Positions 31,346 to 42,645 of a stretch of 64,000 bases of DNA are shown one piece after another. The notes below the pieces were generated by a model that saw only the letters and a program-made list of their open reading frames with translations, was not told the DNA's origin and ran no database searches. Position 1 is the first letter of the stretch; each line of letters opens with the position of its first letter. The position numbers and the translations under genes are program-made. Where the stretch lies: NCBI RefSeq assembly GCF_902686445.1, contig NC_062229.1, forward strand, positions 5,861,503 to 5,925,502. Direction: 5' to 3'. Source of the stretch: Sciurus carolinensis. Lineage: Eukaryota; Chordata; Mammalia; Rodentia; Sciuridae.

Positions 31346-34300
31346 TCATCCACTTATCTCCGAGATCATTCGTCCTTTAGTTTTTTGAGATTGGCTTATC
31401 TCACTTAGCATGATATTCTCCAATTTCATCCATTTGACTGCAAATGCCATAATTTTATCATTCTTTATGGAGGAGTAATATTCCATTGTATATATATGCC
31501 ACAGTTTCTTTATCCATTCATCAACTGAAGGACATCTAGGTTGGTTCCACAATCTGGCTATGGTGAATTGAGCAGCAATGAATATTGATATGGCTGTATC
31601 TCTGTAGTATGCTGATTTTAAGTCCTTTGGGTATAGGCCAAGGAGTGGGATAGCTGGGTCAAATGGTGGTTCCATTCCAAGCTTTCTGAGGAATCTCCAT
31701 ACTGCTTTCCAGAGTGACTGCACTAATTTGCAACCCCACCAGCAATGTAAGAGTGTACCTTTTTCCCCACATCCTCTCCAACACCTGTGTTGCTTGTGTT
31801 CTTGATAATCGCCATTCTAATTGGGGTGAGATGGAATCTTAGGGTAGTTTTGATTTGCATTTCTCTTATTACTAGAGAAGTTGAACATTTTTTCATATAT
31901 ATGTTGATTGCTTGTACATCTTCTTCTGTGAAGTGTCTGTTCATTTCCTTAGCCCATTTGTTGATTGGATTATTTGTATTCTTGGTGTAGAGTTTTTTGA
32001 GTTCTTTATATATTCTGGAAATTAGCGCTCTATCTGAAGTATGAATGGCAAAGATATTCTCCCACTCTGTAGGCTCTCTCTTCACATTACTGACAGTTTC
32101 CTTTGCTGAGAGAAAGTTTTTTAGTTTGAATCTATCCCAGTTGTTGATTCTTGCTTTTATTTCTTGTGCTATGGGAGTCCTGTTAAGGAAGTCTGATCCT
32201 AAGCCAACAAGTTGAAGATTTGGACCTACTTTTTCTTCTATAATCTGCAGGGTCTCTGGTCTGATTCCGAGGTCCTTGATCCATTTTGAGTTGAGTTTTG
32301 TGCAGGGTGAGAGATAGGGGTTAATTTCATTCTGTTGCATATGGATTTCCAGTTTTCCCAGCACCATTTGTTGAAGAGGCTATCTTTTCTCCATTGCATA
32401 TTTTTGGCTCCTTTGTCTAGTATGAGAAAATTGTATTTATTTGGGTTTGTGTCCATGTCCTGTATTCTGTGCCATTGATCTACCTGTCTATTTTGGTACC
32501 AATACCATGCTGTTTTTGTTACTATTGCTTTGTAGTAGAGTTGAAGATCTGGTATGGCAATACCCCCTGCTTCACTCTTTCTACTGAGGATTGCTTTAGC
32601 TATTCTGGTTTTTTTTTAATTCTTCCAGATGAATTTCGTAATTGCTTGCTCTATTTCTGTAAGGTACATCATTGGGATTTTAATTGGAATTGCATTGAAT
32701 CTGTATAGCACTTTAGGTAGTATGGCCATTTTGACAATATTAATTCTTCCTATCCAAGAACATGGGAGATCTTTCCATCTTCTAAGGTTTTCTTTAATTT
32801 CTTTCTTTAGTGTTCTGTAGTTCTCATTGTAGAGGTCTTTCACCTCTTTGGTTAGATTGATTCCCAAGTATTTTATTTTTTTCGAAGCTATTGTGAATGG
32901 GGTAGTTTTCCTAACTTCTCTTTCTGAAGATTCAACACTTATGTATAAAAATGCATTGGATTTATGATCATTGATCTTGTAATCTGCTACTTTATTGAAT
33001 TCACTTATGAGTTCTAAAAGTTTTCTGGTGGAATTTCCAGGTTCCTCTAAATATGTAATCATGTCATCAGTGAACAGGGATAGTTTGAGTTCTTCTTTTC
33101 CAATTTGTATCCCTTTATTTTCCTTGGTTTGCCTAATTGCTCTGGCTAGAGTTTCAAGGACGATGTTGAATAGAAGTGGTGAAAGAGGGCATCCCTGCCT
33201 TGTTCCAGTTTTTAGGGGGAATACTTTAGGTTTTTCACCATTTAGAATATTGGCCATGGGCTTAGGGTAGATGGCCTTTACAATGTTAAGGAATGTTCCC
33301 ACTACCCCAATATTTTCTAGTGTTTTGAGCATGAAGGGATGCTGTATTTTATCAAATGCTTTTTCTGCATCTATTGAAATAATCATGTGATTCTTGATTT
33401 TAAGTTGTTGATATGGTGAATGACATTTATTGATTTCCGGATATTGAACCAACCTTGCATCCCTGAGATAAAACCCACTTCATCGTGGTGCACTATCTTT
33501 TTAATATATTTTTGTATGCGATTTGCTAAAATTTTGTTGAGAATTTTTGCGTGGATGTTCATTAAGGATATCGGTCTGAAATTTTCTTTCCTCGATGTGT
33601 CTCTGTCTGGTTTAGGTATCAGGGTGATATTGGCTTCATAGAATGAGTTTGGAAGGGTTCCCTCCTCTTCTATTTTATGGAATACTTTGAGGAGTATTGG
33701 AATGAGCTCTTCTTTAAAGGTTTTGTAGAACTCAGCTGAGAACCCATCTGGTCCCGGACTTTTCTTTGTTGGTAGGCTTTTGATGACCTCTCCTATTTCA
33801 TTGCTTGAAATTGATTTATTTAAGTTGTGTATGTCCTCCTCATTCAGTTTAGGTAATTCATATGTCTCTAGAAACTTGTTGATGTCTTCGAGGTTTTCTG
33901 TTTTGTTGGAGTATAGATTTTCAAAATAGCTTCTAATTATGTTTTGTATTTCACTTGTGTCTATTGTGATATTTCCTTGTTCATTCCGAATTTTAGTAAT
34001 TTGAGTTTTCTCCCTCTTTCTCTTTGTTAGTGTGGCTAAGGGTTTATCAATTTTGTTAATTTTTTCAAAGAACCAACTACTTATTTGTTAATTGTTCTGA
34101 TTTTTCTTTTGTTTCAATTTCATTGATTTCGGCTCCGATTTTAACTATTTCCTGTCTTCTACTACTTTTGGTGTTGTCTGCTCTTCTTTTTCTAGGGTTT
34201 TGAGCTGTAGTGTTAAGTCGTTTAATTGTTGATTTCTACTTCTTTTGTTGAATGCGCCCCATGAAATAAATCTTCCTCTGAGTACTGCTTTCATAGTGTC

Positions 34301-35173
34301 CCAGGGATTTTGATATGATGTGTCTTTGTTCTCGTTTACTTCTAAGAATTTTTTTATTTCCCTCCTGATGTCTTCTGTTATCCATTCATCATATAACAGC
34401 GTATTATTTAGTCTCCAGGTATTGGAGAAATTTCTGTTTTTTATTCTGTCATTTATTTTTAATTTCAATCAATTATGATCTGATAGAATACAAGGTAGTA
34501 TCTCTATCTTCTTGTATTTGCTAACAGTAACTTTGTGGCATAAAATATGGTCTATTTTAGAGAAGGATCCATGTGCTGCTGAGAAGAAAGTGTATTCATT
34601 CTTTGTTGGATGGTATATTCTATATATGTCCATTAAGTCTAAATTGTTGATTGTGTTATTGAGATCTATAGTTTCTTTATTCAATTTTTGTTTGGACGAT
34701 CTATCCAGTGGTGAGACAGGTGTGTTAAAATCACCTAATATTATTGTTTTGTGGTCTATTTGATTTCTGGAATTGAGAAGGATTTGTATGACGTACGTGG
34801 ATGAGCCAATGTTCGGGGCATAAAGATTTATGATTGTTATGTCTTGCTGATTTATGCTTCCCTTAAGCAGCATGTAATGTCCTTCTTTATCCCTTCTGAC
34901 TAGTTTTGGTTTGAAGTCAACATTATCTGAAATGAGGATGGACACTGCAGCTTTTTTGCTGTGTCCATGTGCATGGTATGTTTTTTCCCATCCTTTCACC
35001 TTTAGTCTATGGATATCTCTTTCTATGAGATGAGTCTCTTGCAGGCAGCATATTGTTGGATTTTTCTTTTTAATCCAATCTGCCAGTCTGTGTCTTTTGA
35101 TTTATGAGTTCAGGCCATTAACATTCAGGGTTATCATTGTGATATGATTTGTATTTGCAGTCATTTGACTCAT
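31346..35173 (-). pseudogene. L1 ORF2 (endonuclease and reverse transcriptase), broken
   Basis: The span fits a usual L1 ORF2 of about 1275 codons. It starts at an ATG at 35173 and meets a TAA at codon 24 (35102-35104). The endonuclease part (about 34469-34999) keeps GDFNT and the SDHN ending, then a stop. A middle part is open at 34145-34468. The reverse transcriptase part (32616-33452) keeps '[15 protein letters not shown]' and '[15 protein letters not shown]', but the catalytic FADD box reads FTDD. The C-terminal region is split over 31723-32367 and 31346-31723. Several stops and frameshifts make it non-functional. Confidence 0.93.
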
Positions 35174-35220
35174 TTTTGTTTTTTGACATGATTTGGTTTC
35201 TCCTTTATTTGGCTATTCCT

Positions 35221-36266
35221 TTAGGATAATTCCTCCCGTTGCTGATTTGCATTGTTGTTTTTCATCTCTTCCTCATGGAATATTTTGCTGAGAATGTTCT
35301 GTAATGCCAGCTTTCTTTTTGTAAATTCCTTTAGCTTTTGTTTATCATGGAAGGATCTTATTTCATCGTCAAATCTGAAAGTAAGTTTTGCTGGGTATAA
35401 GATTCTTGGTTGGCATCCATTTTCTTTCAGGGCTTGGTAAATGTTGTTCCAGGCCCTTCTAGCTTTTAGGGTCTGGATTGAAAAATCTGCTGATATTCTT
35501 ATTGGTTTCCCCCTGAATGTAATTTGATTCTTTTCTCTCATGGCCTTTAAAATTCTGTCTTTATTTTGTATGTTAGGTATTTTCATAATAATGTGCCTTG
35601 GTGTGGGTCTGTTGTAATTTTGTATATTTGGAGTTCTATAAGCCTCTTTTACTTGGTTTTCCATCTCATTCTTTATATTTGGGAAATTTTCTGATATTAT
35701 TTCATTGAATAGATTGTTCATTCCTTTGGTTTGTTTCTCTAAGCCTTCCTCAATTCCAATAATTCTTAAAATTGGCCTTTTCATGATATCCCATAATTCT
35801 TGTAGATTCTGTTCATGATTTCTTACCACCTTCTCTGTTTGGTCAACTTTGTTTTCAAGGTTAAATATTTTGTCTTCAATGTCTGAGGTTCTGTCTTCCA
35901 GGTGTTCTATCCTATTGGTTATGCTTTCTAAGGAGTTTTTAACTTGGTTTATTGTTTCCTTCATTTCAAGGATTTCTGTTTTTTTCTTTTTCAGTATTTC
36001 TAACTCTTTATTGAAATGATCTCTTGCTTCCCGTATTTGGTCTTTTAACTGTTGATTGGTGCAATCATTTAATGCCTGCATTTGCTCTTTCATCTCCTCC
36101 TTCAATGTCTGCATTTGCTCTTCATCTCCTCTTTTGCTTCCCTGATTGTTTTAATTATGTACATTCTGAACTCCCTTTCTGACATTTCTTCTGCTGTGCT
36201 GTCATTGGGTTTTATTGATATAGTATCTAGGTTTGTTTGGGACATTTTCTTCCCTTGTCTTCTCAT
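35221..36266 (-). pseudogene. L1 ORF1 (RNA-binding protein), one frameshift
   Basis: A 297-codon frame (35221-36114) holds most of the coiled coil (about residues 1-100, with two near-identical 'EEMKEQMQ' units) and the RNA-binding and C-terminal domains ('RIIGIEEG', 'RPTPRHIIMKIP', 'RISADFS'). The expected start is an ATG at 36266 in another frame. A single missing base near 36122, within a 33-bp repeat, separates the two. Full length would be about 347 codons. ORF1p normally forms trimers that coat L1 RNA. Confidence 0.9.
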
Positions 36267-36429
36267 ATTGGTCAGATATCAGTGGGACTCTGAGATATTG
36301 CAGATTTCCTCTATTGGCTCATAGTGTCCCTGTAGATTTCCAGTATATCACCTCCTAGCCTTCAGTAGCCTGAAGTCTTGGAGGAACTTGATAATGCAGT
36401 GCTTCCAAAGAAAGCTGCCCCTAGCCTGC

Positions 36430-36780
36430 TACTGGTTCTAGGGCTTGGAGCTGGCTCTGTTCAGAAAGGCTCTCACTGGGCGGTCTGCTCCAAGAAGCTG
36501 GCCGTGAAAGGAGCCTGCCAGTGGAGGGAGCAGGGCTGCTTGGGGAAGTCCCTGGCTGCCCTGTCCTGGTCCCTGAAGCTGCCTGCAGGCCGGAGTTCAC
36601 CGCTCGCTCCAGGACTTGGAGCTGGTTCTGTGCAGAAAAGCTCTCACTGGAGGACCTACTCCGAGAAGCTGGCTGTGTGGGAGTAGCCCACTGCTAGAGG
36701 GAGCAGGGCTACCTGGGGAAGACTCTTGCTGCCCTGCCCTGCTCTGAGAAGCCACCCCTATCTGGGCCTGCCACCCGGGC
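36430..36780 (-). promoter_or_regulatory. L1 5'UTR monomers (promoter region)
   Basis: Two similar units of about 171 bp in tandem, shown by 'cttggagctgg' at 36443 and 36614, 'ctctcactgg' in each, and 'gagggagcagggct' in each. Rodent L1 promoters are often built from such monomers. GC-rich, unlike the rest of the L1. Confidence 0.75.
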
Positions 36781-36984
36781 CGAGCTTCACCCAGTGGGGG
36801 AAACTCACCCCGTGGCTCTATTTTAGTCTGAGTCTCTCAATGCCTCCCTTTCTTGAATCCTGGGTTCTGGAGCGACAGGAAATGCAGTCACCCTCTAGTC
36901 CGCCATTTTGGATTGCCCCCAGATATATTTTTTGAAGATACTTTCTCTCATTCTGTGGCTGGTCTTCTCATTCTTTTTATTACA

Positions 36985-36985
<1 letters not shown>

Positions 36986-37032
<47 letters not shown>

Positions 37033-37042
37033 TGTGTGTGTG
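36986..37042. repeat. (TG)n microsatellite
   Basis: TG run with a short CG-rich interruption near 37017-37022, directly before a minus-strand SINE. Confidence 0.95.
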
Positions 37043-37215
37043 GTGCTGGGGACTAGAACCCAGGGGTACTCTAACACTGAGCTTCATCCCTCATCCTTTT
37101 TGTTTTTTATTTTGAGATAGGGTCCCAACTAACTTGGCCAAGCTGTCCTTGAACTTCGTGATCCTCCTGCCTCAGCCTCCTGAATTGCTGAGATTACAGA
37201 CATGCGTGGTACGTA
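37043..37215 (-). repeat. B1-dID composite SINE
   Basis: Reverse ID half ('ggtgctggggactagaaccc') and reverse B1 half ('cctcctgcctcagcctcctg'). Confidence 0.88.
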
Positions 37216-37238
37216 GCTTGGCAGCAATTTTTGTAGGG

Positions 37239-37451
37239 CAGAAACTTTTATTTATTTCTTTAAAATTTTTTTATTTGTTCTAATTTGTTGTACATGACAG
37301 TATAATAATCTCTAGTATATATAAAGATCACAAAAAACTTAAAACCAAAAAAAAATAAAAAACAACCAAATAACCCCATCAATAAATGGGCTAAGAAACT
37401 GAACAGACACTTCACAGAAGAAGGTATATAATCGAACAGAAACTTTTGTTT
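37239..37451 (-). mobile_element. Very short twin-primed L1 with target duplication
   Basis: A minus-strand L1 3' stub ('tttatttgttctaatttgtt', 'gtacatgacagtataat') is joined at about 37325 to a plus-strand ORF2 piece ('ccatcaataaatgggctaag', 'gaacagacacttcacagaag'). It is flanked by cagaaacttttattt (37239-37253) and cagaaacttttgttt (37437-37451), a 15-bp duplication with one difference. The whole insertion is under 200 bp. Confidence 0.85.
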
Positions 37452-37469
37452 CAGGATTTAAAAAATTAT

Positions 37470-38335
37470 TATAAATATGAACACATATTAGTTATACAAA
37501 ATAATGAGATTCAGTGTGATATTGCTATATAACATGTGCTGATGGAATCCATCCATCCTTCTCTACCTCTCTTCCCTTCCCTATCTCACCCTCCCCTCAA
37601 CTCCCTAACCGGGCTCTAATAATCCCTGCCTTTCTGTGTCTGGCTTATTTCACTTAATATGATGTCCTCTAGTTCCATCCATTTTGCTGCAAATGACAAG
37701 ATCTCATACTTCTTTTGTAGCTGAATGATATTCTGTTGTGTATATATGCTGTATTTTCTTTATCCATTCATGTGTTGATGAGCACCTGGGCTGACTTCAT
37801 AGCTTGACTGTTGTGAATAGCTTTGCACTAATGTGAGTATGAAGGTATCTCTTTCATGTACTGACTTCCTTTCCTTCCACTTCATATCCAGGCCTGGGAC
37901 CTCTGGATCAGATGGTGATTCTACTTTCAGTCTTTGGAGGCACCTCTGTGCTGTTTGGCACAGTGGCTGTACTAACTTGTACTCCTATCAACAGCATCAG
38001 GGTTTCTTTTTCTTAACTCTCTTACCAGCATTTGTTGCTATTATGATTTTTGGTAATAGGGATTCTGACTGGGGTGAGATGGTTTCTCAGTGTGGTTCTG
38101 ACTTGCATTTCCCTGATGATTACAGATGTGGAGAATTTTTTTTTCATATAGTTATTGGCCGTTTGTATGTCTTCTTTTAGAAAATGTTTATTTAGATCAT
38201 TTGCACATTTTTAAACTTGTTTTACTTGTGTTTTTGTTGTTGAGTTTTTTTGAGTGTCTTATATACTATGGTTATTAATCCTTTGTTAGAAGGATAGTTG
38301 GCAAATATGTCTCCCATTCTGTAGTGTGTCTCCTC
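37470..38335 (-). repeat. Old L1 ORF2 end and 3'UTR
   Basis: Minus strand: 3'UTR ('gagattcagtgtgatattgc'), then 'ctggcttatttcacttaata', 'tccatccattttgctgcaaa', 'tatccattcatgtgttgatg', and 'cccattctgtagtgtgtctc'. Heavily diverged. Confidence 0.8.
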
Positions 38336-38339
38336 ATTC

Positions 38340-38445
38340 CTTAAAAAATTTATTAGTGCATTACAGTTATACATAATATTGGGGTTAATTTTGACATAAT
38401 TATGGTATATAATTTGCTCTAATTCAGTCTCCAGTCCTTTTTCTT
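38340..38445 (-). repeat. L1 3'UTR stub
   Basis: 'ttattagtgcattacagtta', 'tacataatattggggttaat', 'tttgacataattatggtata': the same 3'UTR type as at 27795, cut short. Confidence 0.65.
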
Positions 38446-38855
38446 TCTTTTCCAGTAGGTTGGAGGCTTGGGTGGAATACAAGTTGGAAGAACAAGGAAG
38501 CTGTAGCAGATGTAAGCTTGATTCTTCTTGAAGGTGTTCTTGATTCTGCTGGGATAACCTGAGGACATCAGACTCTCACTCATTCACTCTTTCCAAGGGA
38601 ACTCTGCCTGTGATTCTCCAGGGAGTTTGCGGAAGCCTTCAGTCTACAACTGGGGCAGCATTGTTGAGCCCTGTTGTTCTGAGGCTTTAGCCTCTTGGGC
38701 TGAACAGCTACAGGTTCCTCATGCTCTCCAGCCTGCAGATGGCCATTGTGGACTATCCAGCTTCTGGGTGTGTAAATCAATCTAATAAATAGCCTTTTCA
38801 TAATCATACCTCTTTTAGGATCTGTTCCTCTAGAGAACCGTGACTAATAAAACAC
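38446..38855 (+). mobile_element. MaLR-type LTR
   Basis: The 3' end has 'gatggccattgtggactatc', an 'aataaatagcc' polyadenylation-like signal and the terminal 'ctagagaaccgtgactaata', typical of MaLR LTRs. Non-coding; the left boundary is uncertain. Confidence 0.55.
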
Positions 38856-39933
38856 CCAAAGCACAGAAACAGGTAAAAACAGAAGACAGGATTGCATCAG
38901 ATTAAAAAGTTTCTAGGCAATGCCTGTTTATATATAATTAGAAGTCAGCAGCATTCAAAGAAACAGATTAGAATCTTCTGTGCAAAATATACAGAACAAA
39001 AATTAAGATTCAGCAAATAATCAATGGCAATTAGGAAGAGACACCTTGAATGTTTGCACTTTTATATCTTAGCCGTCTTTATCATTGCATTATGTATTCT
39101 CAAATGTCTAAGACTTATTTTCATACCTACAATAGAATCAGGTTTTCTAATATCATGACATAGGTAGATGCTTTTGTTTATAGCAGAACATTGTAATTTA
39201 TTAGGAAATTGCCATGTGTTACATGTGCAAAGTCTGGGAAATGATGAGCATGAACTGTGGAGAGAATTGGGTGAGGCAGTGGACAGGTACCTGGGGGCAG
39301 GAAATCCATCATTCTGAATTCTTCTCTTTTTTATCCTGAGTCTTTAAGGTTGTGTCCTCCTGGGACAAGAATGATAGTGAAATAGCTGCCCTAATGAGGA
39401 GCTCTGGATTTTAAGCCCCAGGGACACAGAACTGCAGGAGTCAGCCTGGGACCACCTCCCTCAGCAGCCCTGCCCCAGTCAGGAAGCAGCACCTGCGCCT
39501 CTCCTCCAGGAGATAACCCTTCCTCAGCGGGAGCCTACAGGCTCAATCCATCTGTCTACCTGTGCTGAGAAGTATCTTTCACCTTCAACATCCAGTTGAG
39601 ATGCTGAGTGTTATTCAGCACCCGCCACAATGTGGGTCAAAGTGTTGCTGTCTAATAAAAGGCATGGAAGTTAGAGGAGGCAGGAGAGCAGAGGTAGGAG
39701 AGAAATAGGAAGCAGAGAGAAGACCTGCATGTTGCCTTGGTTTCGGAGTATGCATGAAGGATATTGTTTAAAGTGCTGGATCTTCATTGTTAGAGATAGG
39801 AAATTTATCTGCAATGTTTGTTCAGACAGGTCCTCTGGTCCAAAGCCTCAGATCTTATCATCAGGAAGGCCCTGGTGGTTCCAAGATTTTTCATTTCTAT
39901 CAAGTCACCATTTGATACTCTTTCTGGTTGTCC
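38856..39933. other. Upstream of OR7G gene, unassigned
   Basis: Non-repetitive-looking sequence that may contain 5' exons and promoter of the following receptor. I cannot identify a transcription start. A TATA-like or O/E-type site is not convincing anywhere. Confidence 0.35.
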
Positions 39934-39935
39934 AG
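39920..39935 (+). promoter_or_regulatory. Likely splice acceptor before OR7G gene
   Basis: 'ctctttctggttgtccag' ends with AG at 39934-39935, 57 bp before the ATG. It would join a 5' non-coding exon to the coding exon. The frame is open upstream of the ATG for 88 codons but has no resemblance to a receptor there. Confidence 0.45.
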
Positions 39936-39992
39936 AAACCATTCATCTTATTTTATTTTTGCCCCATCTCTTCCATAAGATTCACCAGCAAA

Positions 39993-40928
39993 ATGGAACC
40001 CACGAACCAAACATCTGTTGCAGAATTCCTTCTCCTGGGACTGACAGAGGAGCCAGCACTGCAGCCCCTTGTCTTCAGCATGTTCCTGTCCATGTACCTG
40101 GTCACCATCCTGGGAAACCTGCTCATCATCCTGGCTGTCAGCTCTGACTCCCACCTCCACACTCCTATGTACTTCTTCCTCTCCAACCTGTCCTTCAATG
40201 ACATCTGTATGGGTACAACCACCATCCCCAAGATGTTGGTGAGCATCCAAACACAGGATCAGAGGATCACCTACACAGGCTGCCTCTCCCAGGCCTGCTT
40301 TGTCTTGACTTTTGGTGGTTTAGAAAATTTTCTCCTTGCAGTAATGGCCTATGACCGCTATGTGGCCATTTGTCACCCCCTGAGGTACACAGTCATCATG
40401 AACCCCTGTCTGTGTGTCCTGCTGCTTCTACTCTGCCTGCTCCTTAGCATTGTGCATGGCCTGCTCCACACTGTGATGCTGCTGCAGCTGTCCTTCTGCA
40501 CAGACCTGGAGATCCCCCACTTCTTCTGTGAACTTTCTCAGGTCATCAAGCTGGCCTGTTCTGACACTTTCATCAATAACCTTTTGGTGTATCTAGTGAG
40601 TATCATATTTTTTGGGGTTCCCCTCTCTGGGATTATTTTCTCTTATACCCAAATTGTCTCCTCTATTTTTAGGATCCCATCAGTGGGTGGAAGATATAAA
40701 GCCTTTTCCACCTGTGGGTCTCACCTCTCAGTGGTGTCCTTATTCTATGGGACAGGTTTTGGAGTGTACATGAGTTCTGCAGTTACTGATTCCTCCATGA
40801 ATACTGCAGTGGCTTCGATGATGTACATTGTGGTTCCTCAAATGCTGAACCCCTTCATCTACAGCTTGAGGAACAGGGAAATGAAGGGGGCTCTGAGGCA
40901 TCTCATCAGTGGGATGTTGCCTCTGTGA
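39993..40928 (+). CDS. Olfactory receptor, OR7G subfamily
   Basis: Intact 311-codon odorant receptor, a seven-pass GPCR. The start is the ATG giving MEPTNQTS; the reading frame is open 88 codons further up, but that part is not receptor-like. Hallmarks: Asn5 glycosylation site (NQT), GN at 41-42, [13 protein letters not shown] at 55-67, [15 protein letters not shown] at 118-132, SYTQIVSS at 217-224, [13 protein letters not shown] at 236-248, and [13 protein letters not shown] at 282-294. Cys97 and Cys179 are conserved. Its '[20 protein letters not shown]' start and '[19 protein letters not shown]' loop place it with OR7G1/2/3. One-to-one orthology with a human OR7G gene is not clear. Paralogue at 54.7 kb lies in the opposite orientation. 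Confidence 0.93.
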   Translation: MEPTNQTSVAEFLLLGLTEEPALQPLVFSMFLSMYLVTILGNLLIILAVSSDSHLHTPMYFFLSNLSFNDICMGTTTIPKMLVSIQTQDQRITYTGCLSQACFVLTFGGLENFLLAVMAYDRYVAICHPLRYTVIMNPCLCVLLLLLCLLLSIVHGLLHTVMLLQLSFCTDLEIPHFFCELSQVIKLACSDTFINNLLVYLVSIIFFGVPLSGIIFSYTQIVSSIFRIPSVGGRYKAFSTCGSHLSVVSLFYGTGFGVYMSSAVTDSSMNTAVASMMYIVVPQMLNPFIYSLRNREMKGALRHLISGMLPL

Positions 40929-42504
40929 TTGTATCATGGGCTTTAGGTGGGTTTCTAGACTGAACTAAAGTGAGGGGAACACTGGTGAGTCAGAATTCCT
41001 CCCAAATGACAACACAATATGGCGTCTAAATACATAACAACTTGGATTTCAAACCTGACATTGCTTTCTGTCTAGATCTGTGATATCTGGCAAATAATTT
41101 CTACCTCATCCCTAAACTGCATTTTGATGTTCTGACTCCACAGAAGGAGAGATGAAGTCAGGTGTTTGATTTTTAGCAATTATTGATGGATCAGTCTCAA
41201 AAGAAAGAAGACTGAAGTAGGTGGATAGGGCAGGGAAAGGTCCCAGGAAGGCTGTGTTAATATCATGAAGAACAACTTCTGCATGTTCCCATGGTTAGGG
41301 CCAGGTGGTTTACTCTCTCCAGCCGGACCTAATGTGAAGCAAAAGTATGAATTTCACCATCTACTAAGAAGTTACTGAGACTCATCTGTGGACAATGGTA
41401 TCCTACAGAGGCAATGTCAGCATCCACCGTTTTCAGTTTCATTGTTTACAATAAGAACACATCTCAGCGTTTGAGATGGTTTTGTGATATCTGAGATTTT
41501 GGCTTCATTAATGAAGGAAGATGTCTATTCCTCATGAAAAAAAAAAGCCCTATGTTTAATATGCTCAAGCCGTAAGGAGGGTTATTGTTCATTACAAGAG
41601 CCCGAGGGGTTGGAAAGGTGTATTTTGGGGCATCAGAGCTTCATTGAGTCCTACATGAGGTGACCTCTTCCTATGACTTGTTCTTAGAGTCACCAGGACT
41701 TTCTAGCAGATATAGGTGTCCTTCCTCAACACGATGCCAAAGACAGAAAACAGTGCCCTGCTGTTGGTCCTTTGATGATGGAGCTTTTCTTGGGGTCACC
41801 AACAACACATCTCTGTCATGAGTGGAATGGTGGCTCTCAGAGCAACACTTCCACCTCTGAATCCCTTTCACTTGTGGGTGTGAGTCTGATAAGAAGATGA
41901 ATGGACTTATGTACAAAGGAGTCTTTGCAGAGAAGGTACGTGTGCCATCTTCTGTGGGCATCCCCTAGATGTAATTTCCTAAATTATAAAACAGATGGAA
42001 GTAGAGAGAAATACTGGATTCATGCACCCAGTTTTTGATTGCAAGTGTTGCCCCTGTTTGTCCCCAGAACACTCATTTCCTTGGACTCTACTACCTTCTT
42101 CTCACCCTGTCTAGATGTCTGTGCACCTTGTCTGTTTGACATTGATAAAATGTCAAAGGAATGAGGGATTTCTTATCTCAGTCGTTATTTTTATCTGTAG
42201 TTCTGAGATCATGTCCTGTTTCTGGGTTTAGCAGCTGTGCATTTATTTACTGTGCTCTCCATTTTAGCATGGTATGTGGTGACAGAATAAAATAGGTAGT
42301 CTTTCCCATATAGATGAAATTTGGGTGGCTGTTTTTCTGACATTGTGAATAAAGAGGATTGCTTGTTCTCTTTCCAGGTCTCCTGGTGAAGATGAAGAAT
42401 AGTTTTACTCTTGAGGAGGAATTATTGACCTTAAGGGTTTCAATTTTCTTCTTTGTGTAGTTTCAATGAGTTTTCTTTTTTTGCTGTTATTAACAAAGCC
42501 ACAC
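40929..42504. other. Downstream of OR7G gene, unassigned
   Basis: No repeat or gene recognised. The region may hold the 3'UTR; AATAAA words lie at about 42287 and 42349, too far away to be assigned with confidence. Confidence 0.4.
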
Positions 42505-42645
42505 TTATTCATGATATTATCTAAGGCTGCTTCCTCTGCAGGGAAGGTTGAATAGTTGAGGGAGACTTTGTGATCCCTGAAGCTGAAAGCATTTGCTATC
42601 TAGTTCTTTACAGGAGAAGTTTGCTGTCCTTGATGTGGACCATTG
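42505..42645 (+). mobile_element. hAT-type DNA transposon end
   Basis: 'cacttattcatgatattatc', 'taaggctgcttcctctgcag', 'gcatttgctatctagttctt' and 'tacaggagaagtttgctgtc' follow the 3' end of an ancient non-autonomous hAT (MER1-group) element. Confidence 0.5.

Larger units (their letters stand above)
31051..36920 (-). mobile_element. Nearly full-length L1 retrotransposon
   Basis: About 5.9 kb on the minus strand: 5' end 'gggggcaatccaaaatggcg' at 36920, a 5'UTR with two monomers, ORF1, ORF2, 3'UTR and an A-rich tail near 31067-31092. The short repeat agatatat lies at 31043-31050 and 36921-36928, a likely target duplication, although the left copy merges into an AT microsatellite. ORF1 and ORF2 are damaged, so this copy cannot move by itself. 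High similarity between its parts and other copies in the window suggests a recent L1 family. Confidence 0.93.
30890..36985 (-). repeat. Old L1 ORF2 piece, split by the full-length L1
   Basis: The left flank (30890-31050: 'tttagatccttggtccattt', 'gctctttatatattttggat') and the right flank (36921-36985: 'gatactttctctcattctgt', 'ggctggtcttctcattcttt') are adjacent parts of one older minus-strand L1. The young L1 at 31051-36920 landed in between. Confidence 0.7.

Noticed and set aside
39729..39992. 88-codon N-terminal extension of the 40-kb receptor
   Set aside because: It is not receptor-like and lies across a likely splice acceptor; the ATG at 39993 gives the usual receptor start with a glycosylation site.
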